62,690 nt of DNA, from IMG/VR virus record IMGVR_UViG_3300032883_000564, positions 1 to 62,690 of that record; one strand, written 5' to 3'. Below, in pieces: positions 25,302-34,042 of this stretch. Below the pieces are notes generated by a model. The model had not been told where the DNA came from, searched no databases, and was given only the letters and a program-made list of their open reading frames with translations. Made by a program: the position numbers and the translations under genes. Numbering within the stretch: position 1 is the first letter of the stretch; each line of letters starts with the position of its first letter. This DNA comes from a virus.

Positions 25302-26027
25302 TCACGCCGCCTCCTCCAGGTCGCCGCCGAGCCAGGGCGACTCAGGTCGGTCGGCCTCGTCATACTCGACTTCTAGCGAATGAGAGCAGTTCACATGCAG
25401 CGGAAGTGACCAAGTGTAGCCCTCCTCCAGCGACACCCAGTCCTCGGCGACCAGGTCCTCGCAGTCAGGGCAGACCGCATCCTGGGGATCGACCCTGGCC
25501 CGTCCCGTGAGCTCGTTGTGGTAGATGAAGTCTACCTGGGCGTAGTTGCGCGCCGTGCCGAGTTCGGTGGCACTGATGCCCGGCAGTTGCTTCTGCCAGC
25601 GTGCGGCGTCCCAGTCAGATAGCCTTTTCAGGTAGGTGGACCTATTGGCCGTGGCTACGTCTTCCCCGATGCGAGCGATCTGCCGGCGCATCTCGGCGTT
25701 GTACGTGTCGCTGATGCTGCTCGCCGCGAACTGGGCCCGGCCGCGCAGGTCGCCGAGCACCATCGGGTCCGTCAACTTGAGGGTGCCAGCGAGGTCATAG
25801 CCCGCCACCCGCGCCTCCTGGAGGATGGCCGCGCCGAAGTCGCTCGTTGCCTGCTCAAAGAGTTCCTCTGTGAGGAGGTCGGTGTAGCTCGGGCCGACGC
25901 TGAAGGCCTCGTAGACCATCTGTTGGACCGCCGTGAGCTGCTGCTTGGCCACCGGGGCGGGATAGGCGAGCGAGAGGATGGCGCTCTTCGCCTTGCAGTA
26001 CCCCTCAGGGCTTCCGAAAGGCAACAT
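25302..26027 (-). CDS. Minor head protein (SPP1 gp7-like)
   Basis: 241 aa. Start at 26027 (MLPFGSPEGYCKAKSAIL) in a TGATG overlap with the upstream zinc-ribbon gene. The long helical N-terminal part and the C-terminal motif CPDCEDLVAEDW ... TWSLPLHVNCSHSLEVE are typical of the phage Mu F / SPP1 gp7 head morphogenesis family, where Cys and His bind a metal. Position after the portal agrees. Confidence 0.8.
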   Translation of the reverse strand: MLPFGSPEGYCKAKSAILSLAYPAPVAKQQLTAVQQMVYEAFSVGPSYTDLLTEELFEQATSDFGAAILQEARVAGYDLAGTLKLTDPMVLGDLRGRAQFAASSISDTYNAEMRRQIARIGEDVATANRSTYLKRLSDWDAARWQKQLPGISATELGTARNYAQVDFIYHNELTGRARVDPQDAVCPDCEDLVAEDWVSLEEGYTWSLPLHVNCSHSLEVEYDEADRPESPWLGGDLEEAA

Positions 26028-26227
26028 CACAACTGCTTGCCGCAGTACCGGCAGCTCGGCGGCCCATTCTGGTACGTCATCTGCCAGCGCCCGCAGTGAC
26101 CGCACTTGACCGACCGAGCGTAGCTTCCGCCCAGCGGCGACGGTGCCTCCGGCCCACGAGGTGCCACCGGCGGGCTGGCTTGCCGCCCCGCCCGGGCCGC
26201 TCTTCCCTCAGCCCAGCGCTTGCCCAA
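26027..26227 (-). CDS. Zinc-ribbon protein, 66 aa
   Basis: TTG start at 26227 with AGGAGG six bases upstream. The C-terminus holds a C-x-x-C pair (KCGHCGRWQ) and a second (CRYCGKQL) about 15 residues later, a small zinc ribbon. Coupled to the minor-head gene by TGATG. Confidence 0.6.
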   Translation of the reverse strand: MGKRWAEGRAARAGRQASPPVAPRGPEAPSPLGGSYARSVKCGHCGRWQMTYQNGPPSCRYCGKQL

Positions 26228-26474
26228 CTTCGACCTCCTGCCTGGCTACCGCTCCTCCGCTTGTGGCAGCGCCCGAAGCTTGGGTCGACGACCCGGCTTG
26301 CCGGGCCCGTTCGGCCTCTGTGTCAGCAGCCGCTCTCCGTTGAGCACCTTCCGGCCCTTTGTGATTCCCTCCGGGCCGGCGCGGCTGCCGGTAGCCGCAC
26401 TGAAGGCAGAAGTCCTCGTTCTCGGAGATGTCCAGGGCCATCTGACCCCTCTGGCAGCGAAGACACCCTCTCAT
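26208..26474 (-). CDS. Zinc-ribbon protein, 88 aa
   Basis: Start in a TGATG overlap with the portal stop. Residues 1-30 hold two knuckles (MRGCLRCQRG and FCLQCGYRQP); the remainder is a disordered Ala/Gly/Glu tail. It forms a tandem with the next small zinc-ribbon gene. This resembles Com-type zinc proteins in size only. Confidence 0.6.
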   Translation of the reverse strand: MRGCLRCQRGQMALDISENEDFCLQCGYRQPRRPGGNHKGPEGAQRRAAADTEAERARQAGSSTQASGAATSGGAVARQEVEVGQALG

Positions 26475-28171
26475 CAGAGTCCCGGTATGTCCGCCTCCCT
26501 CAAGGCGCCAAGGCGCTCCTCGCGCATCTTCGAGGTCAGCTTCGTCAGCCGCTTCAGCCTGTCCTTGTAGCGCTCGCCAGCCCAGGCAGGGAGCTTCTCT
26601 GCGAAGTCAGCTTTCTCGACGTTCAGGAGGCCGTCGAAGAACGCGCGCACGGCCTCGGCGTCGGGGCCCAACTCTGCGAGTCTGGCACCTATCGTCTCCA
26701 GGACGTCGGGGGGCAGGACTGCGGAGCGGAACGGGCGGGGTGGCGCCTCTCCCTTAGCAACCCGCATCGCGAAGCGCTTCCAGCGCCGCAGCTCGTCGAG
26801 TTCGGCCTGCGAATCTCCGGGCGCCCGGAGATCTCCACGCTTCTTCGTCGCCTCGCCCACCACCTGAGAGTTCGACGGCATGTAGTAGCGCTCGCCACCG
26901 GAATAGCCGGGTTGGCCGTGCTTGGCCCGCTCCTCGTTCGGATTGCTCAAGCCGTACTGGACACGACGGACAGCATTCGTCGTCTCCGTCGTGTCATCGC
27001 CAAACGCAGGCCGGCGGAAGCGGAAGAGCCAGTTGTGGATGCCCAGTCCCTTGAACCACAGGTTCATCGTCTCTTCGACCGGCTCTTGAAGCGGGCGGGA
27101 CTCCTGGCGATATACGATTTCGATGAGCTGTCCGAGGGTACTCCTGTTTATGTCCTCCACGGCGCCAAGGACCCCGGCGGGCGTGCCGATGATGCCAAGC
27201 ATCTCATCGCGGTTGAACTTGCGACCCCTGAGGTACTCCTGGTCGCGGCCGAAGGCTTGGCCGAAGGACTTGTACTCGGTCAGGCCCTGGATCGCTGCGA
27301 ACGCCTTGTTAGCGTTCTCCACGCCGCCATAGAGGTTATCCAGGGTCTCGCGGTTCTCCCGCATGATGTCCTCGCTGAGATCGGGGCCAAAGACAAAGGC
27401 GCCGGGCGGAGTCCGGTTGTTCTTGAACGTATTACGATTCCAGACCTGGGAGTAGAGGTCAGTAGTTGCGGCCATTTCCAGGGACTCCAGGTCGGAGACA
27501 CCCAGGCGGCCATCCACGTCAGGGATCTCGAAGCGGATCACCTCGTCCTGCGCGAACGGCTGGCGCCCGCCAGGCATGATCTGAACGTAGGCCTCGTCGC
27601 GGTTCAGGAACTGGCCGAAGCGGTCCACCCTGGGAATCACGGCCCCGAACATCACCTGAAAGTCAATGATGTCATCGAAGCCGTTACGAACAACTTCCCA
27701 GTAGACCTCCGAGAGGAGCTTGAGGCGGGCAAAGGTGACGTAGAACTTCTGCTTGGGCAGGCTCCACTGCCTGATGTTGACGACGTCGCCGATCTCCGGC
27801 TCAAAGAACGCCGTGAGGAACGCCAGCTCCTCGTCGGCGCTGGCGTCCTGCTCTTGCTCGGAGGGCACGAACTCCCAGCCCTCCGAGACGGAGATGTGGG
27901 CGATGCGGCGGATGCCGGCCCGGACCCAGGACTCGCGGCGCCAGAGGCCGAGCAACTCCTGGCGGCTGACGTAGGGGCTGCCAATGCCGGCCCCGCCAAC
28001 CAGGCCAGCAAGACCGGTCGTGCCTGGCAACATGCCGGAGCGGATGCGCGGCTGGTCCTTCTCGCTCTTCTCGACGGAGGCTTGCTGGTGGTGAGAGTCG
28101 GGGACCCAGATGGAGACTTCAGCCACGGCTACACCCAGACCTTGCAGCGGGACAGACCGTAGAGCGGACAA
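26474..28171 (-). CDS. Portal protein
   Basis: 565 aa from a TTG at 28171; a GTG at 28126 is an alternative start. The central region fits the HK97-type phage portal family: RESWVRAGIRRIAHISVSEGW, then DEVIRFEIPDVDGRLGVSDLE and TPAGVLGAVEDINRSTLGQ. It forms the dodecameric DNA gate and lies between terminase and minor head genes. One dispersed palindrome (26812-26833) lies in its C-terminal part. Confidence 0.85.
   Translation of the reverse strand: MSALRSVPLQGLGVAVAEVSIWVPDSHHQQASVEKSEKDQPRIRSGMLPGTTGLAGLVGGAGIGSPYVSRQELLGLWRRESWVRAGIRRIAHISVSEGWEFVPSEQEQDASADEELAFLTAFFEPEIGDVVNIRQWSLPKQKFYVTFARLKLLSEVYWEVVRNGFDDIIDFQVMFGAVIPRVDRFGQFLNRDEAYVQIMPGGRQPFAQDEVIRFEIPDVDGRLGVSDLESLEMAATTDLYSQVWNRNTFKNNRTPPGAFVFGPDLSEDIMRENRETLDNLYGGVENANKAFAAIQGLTEYKSFGQAFGRDQEYLRGRKFNRDEMLGIIGTPAGVLGAVEDINRSTLGQLIEIVYRQESRPLQEPVEETMNLWFKGLGIHNWLFRFRRPAFGDDTTETTNAVRRVQYGLSNPNEERAKHGQPGYSGGERYYMPSNSQVVGEATKKRGDLRAPGDSQAELDELRRWKRFAMRVAKGEAPPRPFRSAVLPPDVLETIGARLAELGPDAEAVRAFFDGLLNVEKADFAEKLPAWAGERYKDRLKRLTKLTSKMREERLGALREADIPGL
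26812..26833. repeat. Dispersed palindrome, copy 2
   Basis: Core TCCGGGCGCCCGGA, perfectly symmetric and flanked by AATC and GATC, inside the portal gene. Confidence 0.7.
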
Positions 28172-28201
28172 CGGACACGGTCAGAACCTCTAGCCGACAG
28201 C

Positions 28202-28495
28202 CTAGCGCGTGGTTTCGCCTGCCCCTACTCTCTCCTGGCGCAAGCGTCTGATGATACTGCTCACGGTGTCGGCCTTGAGACCGAGGCGGCGGGCGATCTC
28301 CTGCCGGGAAAGACCGGACCCGTGGAGACGCATCACCTCGGCCCCACGCTCAGCCACACGCAGACCGTAGATGCCCTGGGGCAGGTCATAGCGGCACGTC
28401 GGCAAGGGACAGACCAAGCAGGAGTCGTGCTCTTCACAGCCACCGTCGCGGCGGTTCAACCTCTCAGGAGATGCTACATTGTGCCGCTTGCCCAT
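28202..28495 (-). CDS. Small HTH protein with Cys cluster
   Basis: 97 aa. Residues 20-38 hold C-E-E-H-D-S-C-L-V-C-P-L-P-T-C-R-Y-D, a Cys cluster seen before HTH domains in other phage proteins, and residues 60-88 form a sigma-region-4-like HTH (GLSRQEIARRLGLKADTVSS). It sits directly after TerL. Likely a DNA-binding regulator, perhaps for late genes. Confidence 0.65.
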   Translation of the reverse strand: MGKRHNVASPERLNRRDGGCEEHDSCLVCPLPTCRYDLPQGIYGLRVAERGAEVMRLHGSGLSRQEIARRLGLKADTVSSIIRRLRQERVGAGETTR

Positions 28496-30094
28496 CTACA
28501 CCGCCTTTATGCGCTGGCCGCGGCTCTCCAGCCGGGAGGCGGCAAGTACCCGGATGCAGTCGGCGCCGTCATCTGGGTTACTCCGGCCCGTGTTATCCGC
28601 TGGCTCCTCGGCATAGACCCCCGACGCGACCTGTTTGCGGTGGTACTGGCCCATGTCCCGCCGAAGCCAGCGGCAGCGCGGGTGCACCAGTAGGCCTCGA
28701 TGGCCCTGGGCGTCACGGATAAGGCGCCGGACCTCCTTGACTCCATCTATAACGCCGGTCTTCGTGGGCGCCCTGACGGGCACGCCGAGCTGGCGAATGT
28801 AGGACTGGAGTTGCTTGTCGGTGACGCCCGCGTAGCAGACTCCCGGCTTGCGGTAGGCTTTCGCCTGCCCTGTGAGTTCGGCCTTCCGCCCTTCATCCCA
28901 CACCGTCTCCTGCCAGTACCAGATGCCCGTCTCACGTTCGGCCGCGTCCAGCTCCCGCTTCCCGGAGAGCCAGCGCATGACCTCCTCATAGAGCGTCATG
29001 TTGGTGTAGAGCTCGTTGAACACGTGCACGTCGCCGTTGCCCATCTCCTGGACCGCCAGGACAACGAGAGGGTCGGGGGAGTACCCGTCATCAACCGCCC
29101 AGGCCACCGGCAACTCAGGGTTGTACTCCGCCTCCTCGGTCACGTTGGAGTCCGGGTCGCCGGGCGCGTCCAGCCAGTTCTCGTAGACCAGGCCCTTGCG
29201 GGAAGCCGTCCGGCAGAGGCTCTGGACATTCCACGTGTCATTGTCTGACTGCAGCCGCCGGTTGATCGCGTCCACCTTCTTGATGTGGCCCGTGGCCTGG
29301 CGCACGCGCCCCTGGCAGTCCTCCCACAGCAGGCAGTCGTAGGGCTTCGTCTCCACGCCCCGCTTCACGCGCTCGGCGTCCTCGCAGGTGGCGCAGGGTT
29401 CCATGACATCTAGAAGACAGGAGACGTACACTTTGATGCCCCGGCTGGGCGCCTCCGTCAGCAGCCGGTTCATGGGGCCGAAGGATGTGACCATAGCCGA
29501 GGCATACAGCGTCTGCGCCGGGTAGCGGTCGCTGGACATGGGCATCCCGACGAACTGCTGGTAGACATCCCAGGCCATGAGATCGAACTCGTCGGCGACG
29601 GCGAAGTTGGGGTGCGGCCCGGAGGTCGCCCCAATAGTGCCCGGTAGCACCTCCAGCCGGCTCCCGTTCTTCCAGCGCGTCTCAGACATCAACGGGTCCT
29701 GGGCCAGGGCCCGGCGGAAGTGCGGGTCGCGGAAGTATTCCTTCAGGTAACCGTAGTTGAGGTTCGCTTGGCGCATGATGGCGCCCACATGGGAGGTCTG
29801 GAAGCTATCACGGTAGTGGTGATGCAGCAGGTGCAGGATAGACAAGTCCCTGGTCTTTCCAGAGCCGCGGGCGCCGTGGACGGCAGCAGAGGACACGCGG
29901 ATGAAGTAGACGTCGGCCAGGAATTGGAACGGCGCCGTGTGCTCAGGGCAGACGGCCCGCCAGGCGATGTGGAAGCCCAGGACGTACCAGATCCAGTACC
30001 AGAGCTGCTCGTCGGTCTGGGGCCCAGCCTCCTTGAGCCGCCGGAGCGACGCGACCGCCCGTTCGCGCTGGTACTGCTCAAGGGCCGTGGTCAC
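28496..30094 (-). CDS. terL: Terminase large subunit
   Basis: 532 aa from a GTG. The N-terminal ATPase shows Walker A (HGARGSGKTRDL) and Walker B (FAVADEFDLM). The C-terminal RNase-H-type nuclease shows AVDDGYSPDP as the first acidic motif and DGADCIRV near the end. It packages DNA into proheads with the portal and small subunit. Confidence 0.95.
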   Translation of the reverse strand: MTTALEQYQRERAVASLRRLKEAGPQTDEQLWYWIWYVLGFHIAWRAVCPEHTAPFQFLADVYFIRVSSAAVHGARGSGKTRDLSILHLLHHHYRDSFQTSHVGAIMRQANLNYGYLKEYFRDPHFRRALAQDPLMSETRWKNGSRLEVLPGTIGATSGPHPNFAVADEFDLMAWDVYQQFVGMPMSSDRYPAQTLYASAMVTSFGPMNRLLTEAPSRGIKVYVSCLLDVMEPCATCEDAERVKRGVETKPYDCLLWEDCQGRVRQATGHIKKVDAINRRLQSDNDTWNVQSLCRTASRKGLVYENWLDAPGDPDSNVTEEAEYNPELPVAWAVDDGYSPDPLVVLAVQEMGNGDVHVFNELYTNMTLYEEVMRWLSGKRELDAAERETGIWYWQETVWDEGRKAELTGQAKAYRKPGVCYAGVTDKQLQSYIRQLGVPVRAPTKTGVIDGVKEVRRLIRDAQGHRGLLVHPRCRWLRRDMGQYHRKQVASGVYAEEPADNTGRSNPDDGADCIRVLAASRLESRGQRIKAV

Positions 30095-30368
30095 TGTTTG
30101 TCCTCGGCGCGCCGCGCCTGGGCATCGGCCGGCGCCTGGTGCCTCGACCTAAGGGCGCCTTCTGGATCGGCACCGTCCCCGCCATCGCCAGCGGCATCGC
30201 CGCCCAGCCGTTGTCGGAGAGCTGCAGGTGGCCGCCGCGCTCCATCAACCGGAGCAAGAGTGGCAATTCCGCCTTCTCCGTCCTGGCCGCAACCGCCAGC
30301 GCCTCTTGCTCGGTCTCCGCTTCCACCAGTTGTTCGATCACCACGCGATGGCGTACTTGCCACTTCAT
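30078..30368 (-). CDS. Small hypothetical protein, 96 aa
   Basis: Start at 30368 (MKWQVRHRVVIEQLVEA) follows GGAGG. An N-terminal beta-alpha unit resembles small phage proteins for which I know no function; the C-terminus is basic and disordered. It overlaps the TerL start by 17 bp. Confidence 0.6.
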   Translation of the reverse strand: MKWQVRHRVVIEQLVEAETEQEALAVAARTEKAELPLLLRLMERGGHLQLSDNGWAAMPLAMAGTVPIQKAPLGRGTRRRPMPRRGAPRTNSDHGP

Positions 30369-30537
30369 CCTGGCCTCCGTCACACCCACTCCCTCGCGCA
30401 CTCCACCAGCCACCGCCTCATCCGCCGTCTCCAGCGACGGTGCCGGAGATGTCTCCAGTAGCGGGCCATGCCCGGCCTCCTGTTGTGCGCGCTCCCCAGC
30501 CCAGAAGCTTCCACTGGCGGCGGTTCATGCAAGGACC

Positions 30538-30566
30538 TTGACCTCATCCGGCGTTCTTGTTACGCT
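30538..30566 (+). promoter_or_regulatory. Promoter of the plus-strand Cys-cluster gene
   Basis: TTGACC, 17-base spacer, TACGCT (-10 ends at 30566). The first ATG of the duplicated segment lies at 30574, so the mRNA would start at or one base before it. Confidence 0.45.
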
Positions 30567-30645
30567 CCGTCACATGAAGGCTATCTGCCCCCAGTATCCG
30601 GCGTTCTTGTTACGCTCCGTCACATGAAGGCTATCTGCCCCCAGT
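30546..30645 (+). repeat. Perfect 50-bp tandem duplication
   Basis: Two identical 50-bp units (30546-30595 and 30596-30645). Each contains the leader and first codons of the Cys-cluster gene, beginning with ATG (30574 and 30624). Because 50 is not a multiple of three, the first copy encodes a 17-residue peptide whose TGA overlaps the second ATG (ATGA). Confidence 0.95.
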
Positions 30646-31037
30646 GTGGCTGCGGTGGCGGCAAGCACAATCGACACTGCCCGGTGAGTTATGGGGGCCA
30701 GGCACCGGAGGCAACCGAGGCCCCGCCGTTGCGCCGCGTCACGCCGAAGCGGCGCAGCCCTGCCCCTACGGTGACGGAGCGTCACAAGGATTCTCGGCCT
30801 TTCGACTGGGGCGACATGCTGCCCTGTCCCTGCGGCTGCGGCGAGATGGTGAAAGTCCGACCAGTCTACGCCCGTCCTGCCTGCCGAATGCGGGCCATGA
30901 GGAACCGCAACAAGGCCAATCCTAGCCATCCACCACCTTCGCCTCGACATCGATCACGGGCCCGAGTTGCGGCGGCTCCCGCCCTGTCCGCTTCTGGAAG
31001 ACGGCGGCGACCACCGCGGTTATCTCATCGTCCGTAG
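30624..31037 (+). CDS. Cys-cluster protein (paralogue of the protein at 31703)
   Basis: 137 aa. N-terminal CPQCGCGGGKHNRHC and central PCPCGCGEMVKVRPVYARPAC likely bind zinc; the latter module, followed by R-M-R-A-M-R-N-R-N-K, is shared with the protein at 31703-32059. The last 40 residues overlap the small terminase candidate on the other strand and look low complexity. Located on the plus strand with its own promoter; perhaps a nucleic-acid-binding moron. Confidence 0.6.
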   Translation: MKAICPQCGCGGGKHNRHCPVSYGGQAPEATEAPPLRRVTPKRRSPAPTVTERHKDSRPFDWGDMLPCPCGCGEMVKVRPVYARPACRMRAMRNRNKANPSHPPPSPRHRSRARVAAAPALSASGRRRRPPRLSHRP

Positions 31038-31587
31038 GCTCGCCAGTGGGGGGCGTGCCCATCGGCAGGAAGACGCCGAATTGGGCTGAAGGGCCCGAGC
31101 GGGGGTTCACGCCTATGTCCTGGCCTATCCGCCACATCATCTCGCCGACCCGCAGCAAGGTCTCGACGGCCTTGTCGACGCCGGGCATAGGGGCGGGTAG
31201 CCCCCCCTCCGTCTCCGTGGCCCGCGCCAACCGTTCCTCAGCCAGCCGGTAGACCTGTTGCAGCGACTGGAACAGGTCGATCTTGACATCGAGGTCCTTG
31301 AGCTTTCGCTCCACAAGGCCCGGGGGCAGTATCTCGGCCGGCGGCATGTGCCTGTCCCGCCAGCGGGAGATCGTCCGTGCAGAGGGTAGGGGGGTCTGCT
31401 CCAGCAGTTGCCCGTACTGCCAACGCATCATGCTAACGATGGTCTCGGGGCTGAAGCGGTGCCGCAGAAGCTCGTGGATTTCCTCGAAGAGGGGATGCTG
31501 CTCGACGGACTCGCCGAACCTGTCCTCGGCACCAACCGGCAAGCCTATCTTTTCGGCGTCAGGGACCTTCTTGTTCCGGGCGGGCAA
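30922..31587 (-). CDS. Small terminase subunit (candidate)
   Basis: 221 aa from a TTG. An HTH-like N-terminal part (FSPETIVSMMRWQYGQ ... SARTISRWRDRHMPP) is followed by long helices suited to ring assembly (DLFQSLQQVYRLAEERL). Close upstream of TerL. The gene at 32013-32579 is a second candidate. Confidence 0.55.
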   Translation of the reverse strand: MPARNKKVPDAEKIGLPVGAEDRFGESVEQHPLFEEIHELLRHRFSPETIVSMMRWQYGQLLEQTPLPSARTISRWRDRHMPPAEILPPGLVERKLKDLDVKIDLFQSLQQVYRLAEERLARATETEGGLPAPMPGVDKAVETLLRVGEMMWRIGQDIGVNPRSGPSAQFGVFLPMGTPPTGEPTDDEITAVVAAVFQKRTGREPPQLGPVIDVEAKVVDG

Positions 31588-31667
31588 GCAGCACCTTCTG
31601 TGTCACTGGATGGACACGGCCCATCTTCGCCCGCCCCGTGGGGCAGCTCTAAGACGGCGGTGGCAAA

Positions 31668-31696
31668 TTGACACGTGAATATTCGCGTTCTATGCT
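31668..31696 (+). promoter_or_regulatory. Strong promoter giving a leaderless mRNA
   Basis: TTGACA (31668-31673), 17-base spacer, TATGCT (31691-31696), then six bases to the ATG at 31703. The spacer holds the palindrome GAATATTC, a possible operator. Confidence 0.75.
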
Positions 31697-31702
31697 TCAG
31701 GC

Positions 31703-32059
31703 ATGGGCAAGTTCTGTGCATGTGGACGAGAGACGTGTCCAATCTGCAAGGGCAAACCTGCTATTGATGGGGGAATCCTAGGGAGTACCCCTTCAAGAGG
31801 CCGGGCGGGGCCGAAACGGGGGCGAGGCCGCCTTTCCAAACCCCCGCCAAACGCGAACATTCACGTCGCGACGTCCTCTAGGTCTATCGTGGCCCGGCGC
31901 AATCCGGTGCGGGCAGAGGTTGAGGAGGACGGAGCGATAGCGGTGGACTGTTCATGCGGTTGTGGTCAGAAGGTCTACCTCAAACCCGCCTACTTCTCCT
32001 CGGCCTGCAGGGCTAGGGCGTGGCGGAGGAACAGGAAGAAGCCGGCCAGACAGCCCTAA
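31703..32059 (+). CDS. Cys-cluster protein (paralogue of the protein at 30624)
   Basis: 118 aa, no RBS but a near-consensus promoter whose start point is the ATG. N-terminal CACGRETCPICKGKP and C-terminal DCSCGCGQKVYLKPAYFSSAC with R-A-R-A-W-R-R-N-R form two metal-binding modules separated by a basic linker. It overlaps the convergent minus-strand gene by 47 bp. Function unknown; probably binds nucleic acid. Confidence 0.7.
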   Translation: MGKFCACGRETCPICKGKPAIDGGILGSTPSRGRAGPKRGRGRLSKPPPNANIHVATSSRSIVARRNPVRAEVEEDGAIAVDCSCGCGQKVYLKPAYFSSACRARAWRRNRKKPARQP

Positions 32060-32579
32060 GACTACTGTGGCAGGGGCCCACAAAGGCAATGAGGGAATTA
32101 ACGACTTGCGGCGCCAGGCCGAGGGCGAGAAGCTGCTGCTTCAGAACCATGTTCGGGTTCAGGTTGAAGGCCGGACGGTCTACCAGAACGCCACGGGCAT
32201 GGGCGATATCGTCAGCCGCCGCACTGGCCACGGCCAGGAAGCGGGCACGGTCGCCATCCTTGATGCTGGGGTTCTCGGCCAGGGCCATCGCCTGATTGAG
32301 GACCAGCCGCTTGGTCGCGATGTAGTCGACTATCGCGCTGGCACCGGAGACGGCGGAACCCGCCCCGCTGAGTTCTTCGATGGCCTCTCGCCGAACGATC
32401 TCTAGGTCCTCGCGGATGATGTCCTCAAGGGCTGTCTCGCCTTCGACCAGGGCGGGGGCCTGGGCCTTTAGCGTCGCGATGATCGTGGGGATTGATGATC
32501 CTATGAGGTCAAGGCGCCGGACGTGGTGGCGGCGCTCCGCTATCTTGTCGGCTGGGAGCGGGGCAGTCTGCTCACCCAC
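32013..32579 (-). CDS. HTH protein, possible small terminase subunit
   Basis: 188 aa from GTG 32579 with AGGAGG six bases upstream. The N-terminus (ERRHHVRRLDLIGSSIPTII) looks like a recognition helix-turn-helix; the rest is helical. Overlaps the methyltransferase stop by 8 bp. Confidence 0.55.
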   Translation of the reverse strand: MGEQTAPLPADKIAERRHHVRRLDLIGSSIPTIIATLKAQAPALVEGETALEDIIREDLEIVRREAIEELSGAGSAVSGASAIVDYIATKRLVLNQAMALAENPSIKDGDRARFLAVASAAADDIAHARGVLVDRPAFNLNPNMVLKQQLLALGLAPQVVNSLIAFVGPCHSSLRAVWPASSCSSATP

Positions 32580-33744
32580 GCTGCGCCTCCTGGCCTGTGA
32601 ACTGCTCCCAGCGCTTGACCGCCACGTCAACGTAGCGCGGCTCGATCTCCATCCCGTAGCACCGCCGGCCCAGGCGTTCGCAGGCGATCATGGTGGTGCC
32701 GGAGCCGAGGAAGGGGTCAACCACAAGACCGCCGTGCGGACTACTGTTGCCGACGGCTCGGTCACAGAGCGCAACCGGCTTCTGGGTGGGGTGAAGATCG
32801 TTCTTGCTTAGCCGAGGATATTCCCAGAGCGTGACCTCGTTCTTGCTGCCACCCCAATAAGCACGCGGTCGCGTCGCGTAGAAGATCGGTTCATGCTGCT
32901 GATGGTAGCGAGCGCCGAGGTTCCCGAACTGCGCCTGCTGCTTCGCCCAGATGATGATAGCCGATGGCGTAAAGCCAGCCGCGAGAAGGGCTGCCTCCGT
33001 ATGTCTGGCACGCAGACCGGCGTGCCAGACATACGCCGACGCGTTTTCCGTCCAGGGCACCACCTTCAGGAAAGACAGAACACCTGCGTCCGTATCACCT
33101 GCCAATGTCTCCCGCCGCTTGGTGCCTCCGTCGTAATCCACGCCGTAGGGTGGATCGGTAACGCACAGACCTGCCTTCTCCCCCGCCATCAGCCGCTCGA
33201 CATCCTCCGCCTTCGTGCTGTCGCCGCACAGCAGGCGGTGGTCGCCGCAGACCCAGAGGTCACCCGCCTTGCTGATAGGTTCGGATACCTCTGGCACAGC
33301 GTCGGGGTCGGTCAGCCCAGGCTTGGGCTGCATGTAGAGCCGCAGTTCCCCCTCCGTGAACCCCGTCAGGCTCAGGTCCGCTCCGGCCAGCCGCAGGCCG
33401 TCCGTCACCAGCGCCAGCTTGCTCTCGTCCCAGCGGCCCGCGATGCGGTTCAGGGCCACGTTCAAGAGCAGGGCATCTATCTCAGAGACATCGACCTCCA
33501 CCACGGGCACGGTCTCTATGCCGAGTTCAACCGCCGCCGCGATCCGCTGGTGCCCGCCGATCACCTCGCCATTCTCACGCCGCACGATGATGGGGTCGAC
33601 GAACCCCCACTTGGCGAGCGACCGCTTCAGCGCCGCCATCTCCTCGGGCGGCATGAGGCGCGGGTTCTGCTCGTTCAGGTTGAGGCTTGCGGGGTCGACG
33701 TAGCGGATCTGGAGCGGGCCGTTAGCCTTCGTCATCGCAGCCAT
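32572..33744 (-). CDS. ParB-domain / DNA methyltransferase fusion
   Basis: 390 aa; ATG 33744 (MAAMTKANGPLQIRYVD). Residues 10-110 are a ParB N-terminal-like domain (DPIIVRRENGEVIGGHQRIAAA). Residues 160-385 are an amino-methyltransferase of the beta class: DPPYGVDYDGG (catalytic motif IV) precedes DPFLGSGTTMIACERLG (AdoMet-binding motif I), with HPTQKPVAL between. It methylates adenine N6 or cytosine N4, probably to protect phage DNA from restriction. This fusion is common in phages. Confidence 0.9.
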   Translation of the reverse strand: MAAMTKANGPLQIRYVDPASLNLNEQNPRLMPPEEMAALKRSLAKWGFVDPIIVRRENGEVIGGHQRIAAAVELGIETVPVVEVDVSEIDALLLNVALNRIAGRWDESKLALVTDGLRLAGADLSLTGFTEGELRLYMQPKPGLTDPDAVPEVSEPISKAGDLWVCGDHRLLCGDSTKAEDVERLMAGEKAGLCVTDPPYGVDYDGGTKRRETLAGDTDAGVLSFLKVVPWTENASAYVWHAGLRARHTEAALLAAGFTPSAIIIWAKQQAQFGNLGARYHQQHEPIFYATRPRAYWGGSKNEVTLWEYPRLSKNDLHPTQKPVALCDRAVGNSSPHGGLVVDPFLGSGTTMIACERLGRRCYGMEIEPRYVDVAVKRWEQFTGQEAQRG

Positions 33745-33769
33745 CTTGCCCCGGGGGGGCCTGGGAATC

Positions 33770-34042
33770 CTAGAGTCTGCTGGCGCAGAACTCAGGCTCC
33801 GCCGCCGCCACCTCCTCGGGGAACACCATCGTGATCCGCCCATCACTCAGGCGCATCACGTCGATGCCGATACCGCAGGTCAGGCAGCCACAGTTGCAGA
33901 CCTCAACGATGTCGCCAGGCCTGAGCGGGTACGGCTCCGGGCCCCAATCCTCGAACACCTCGTCAGGGTTGTAGCCCAGAAAGCGGAGACGCTGGCCGGG
34001 GAGGTTCTTGAGGCTGCCGCACCCGCAGGCGCCGGTGCTCAA
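33770..34042 (-). CDS. Hypothetical protein with Cys motifs, 90 aa
   Basis: TTG start (34042) overlaps the upstream stop (TTGA). Contains ACGCGSLKN at the N-terminus and VCNCGCLTCG in the middle, possible zinc ligands, and a small beta fold (RPGDIVEVC). Function unknown. Confidence 0.6.
   Translation of the reverse strand: MSTGACGCGSLKNLPGQRLRFLGYNPDEVFEDWGPEPYPLRPGDIVEVCNCGCLTCGIGIDVMRLSDGRITMVFPEEVAAAEPEFCASRL

Noticed and set aside
26096-28162. 688-codon plus-strand frame opposite the portal gene
   Set aside because: Antisense of the portal, which has clear family motifs; composition is Arg/Leu/Gly rich as in other shadows.
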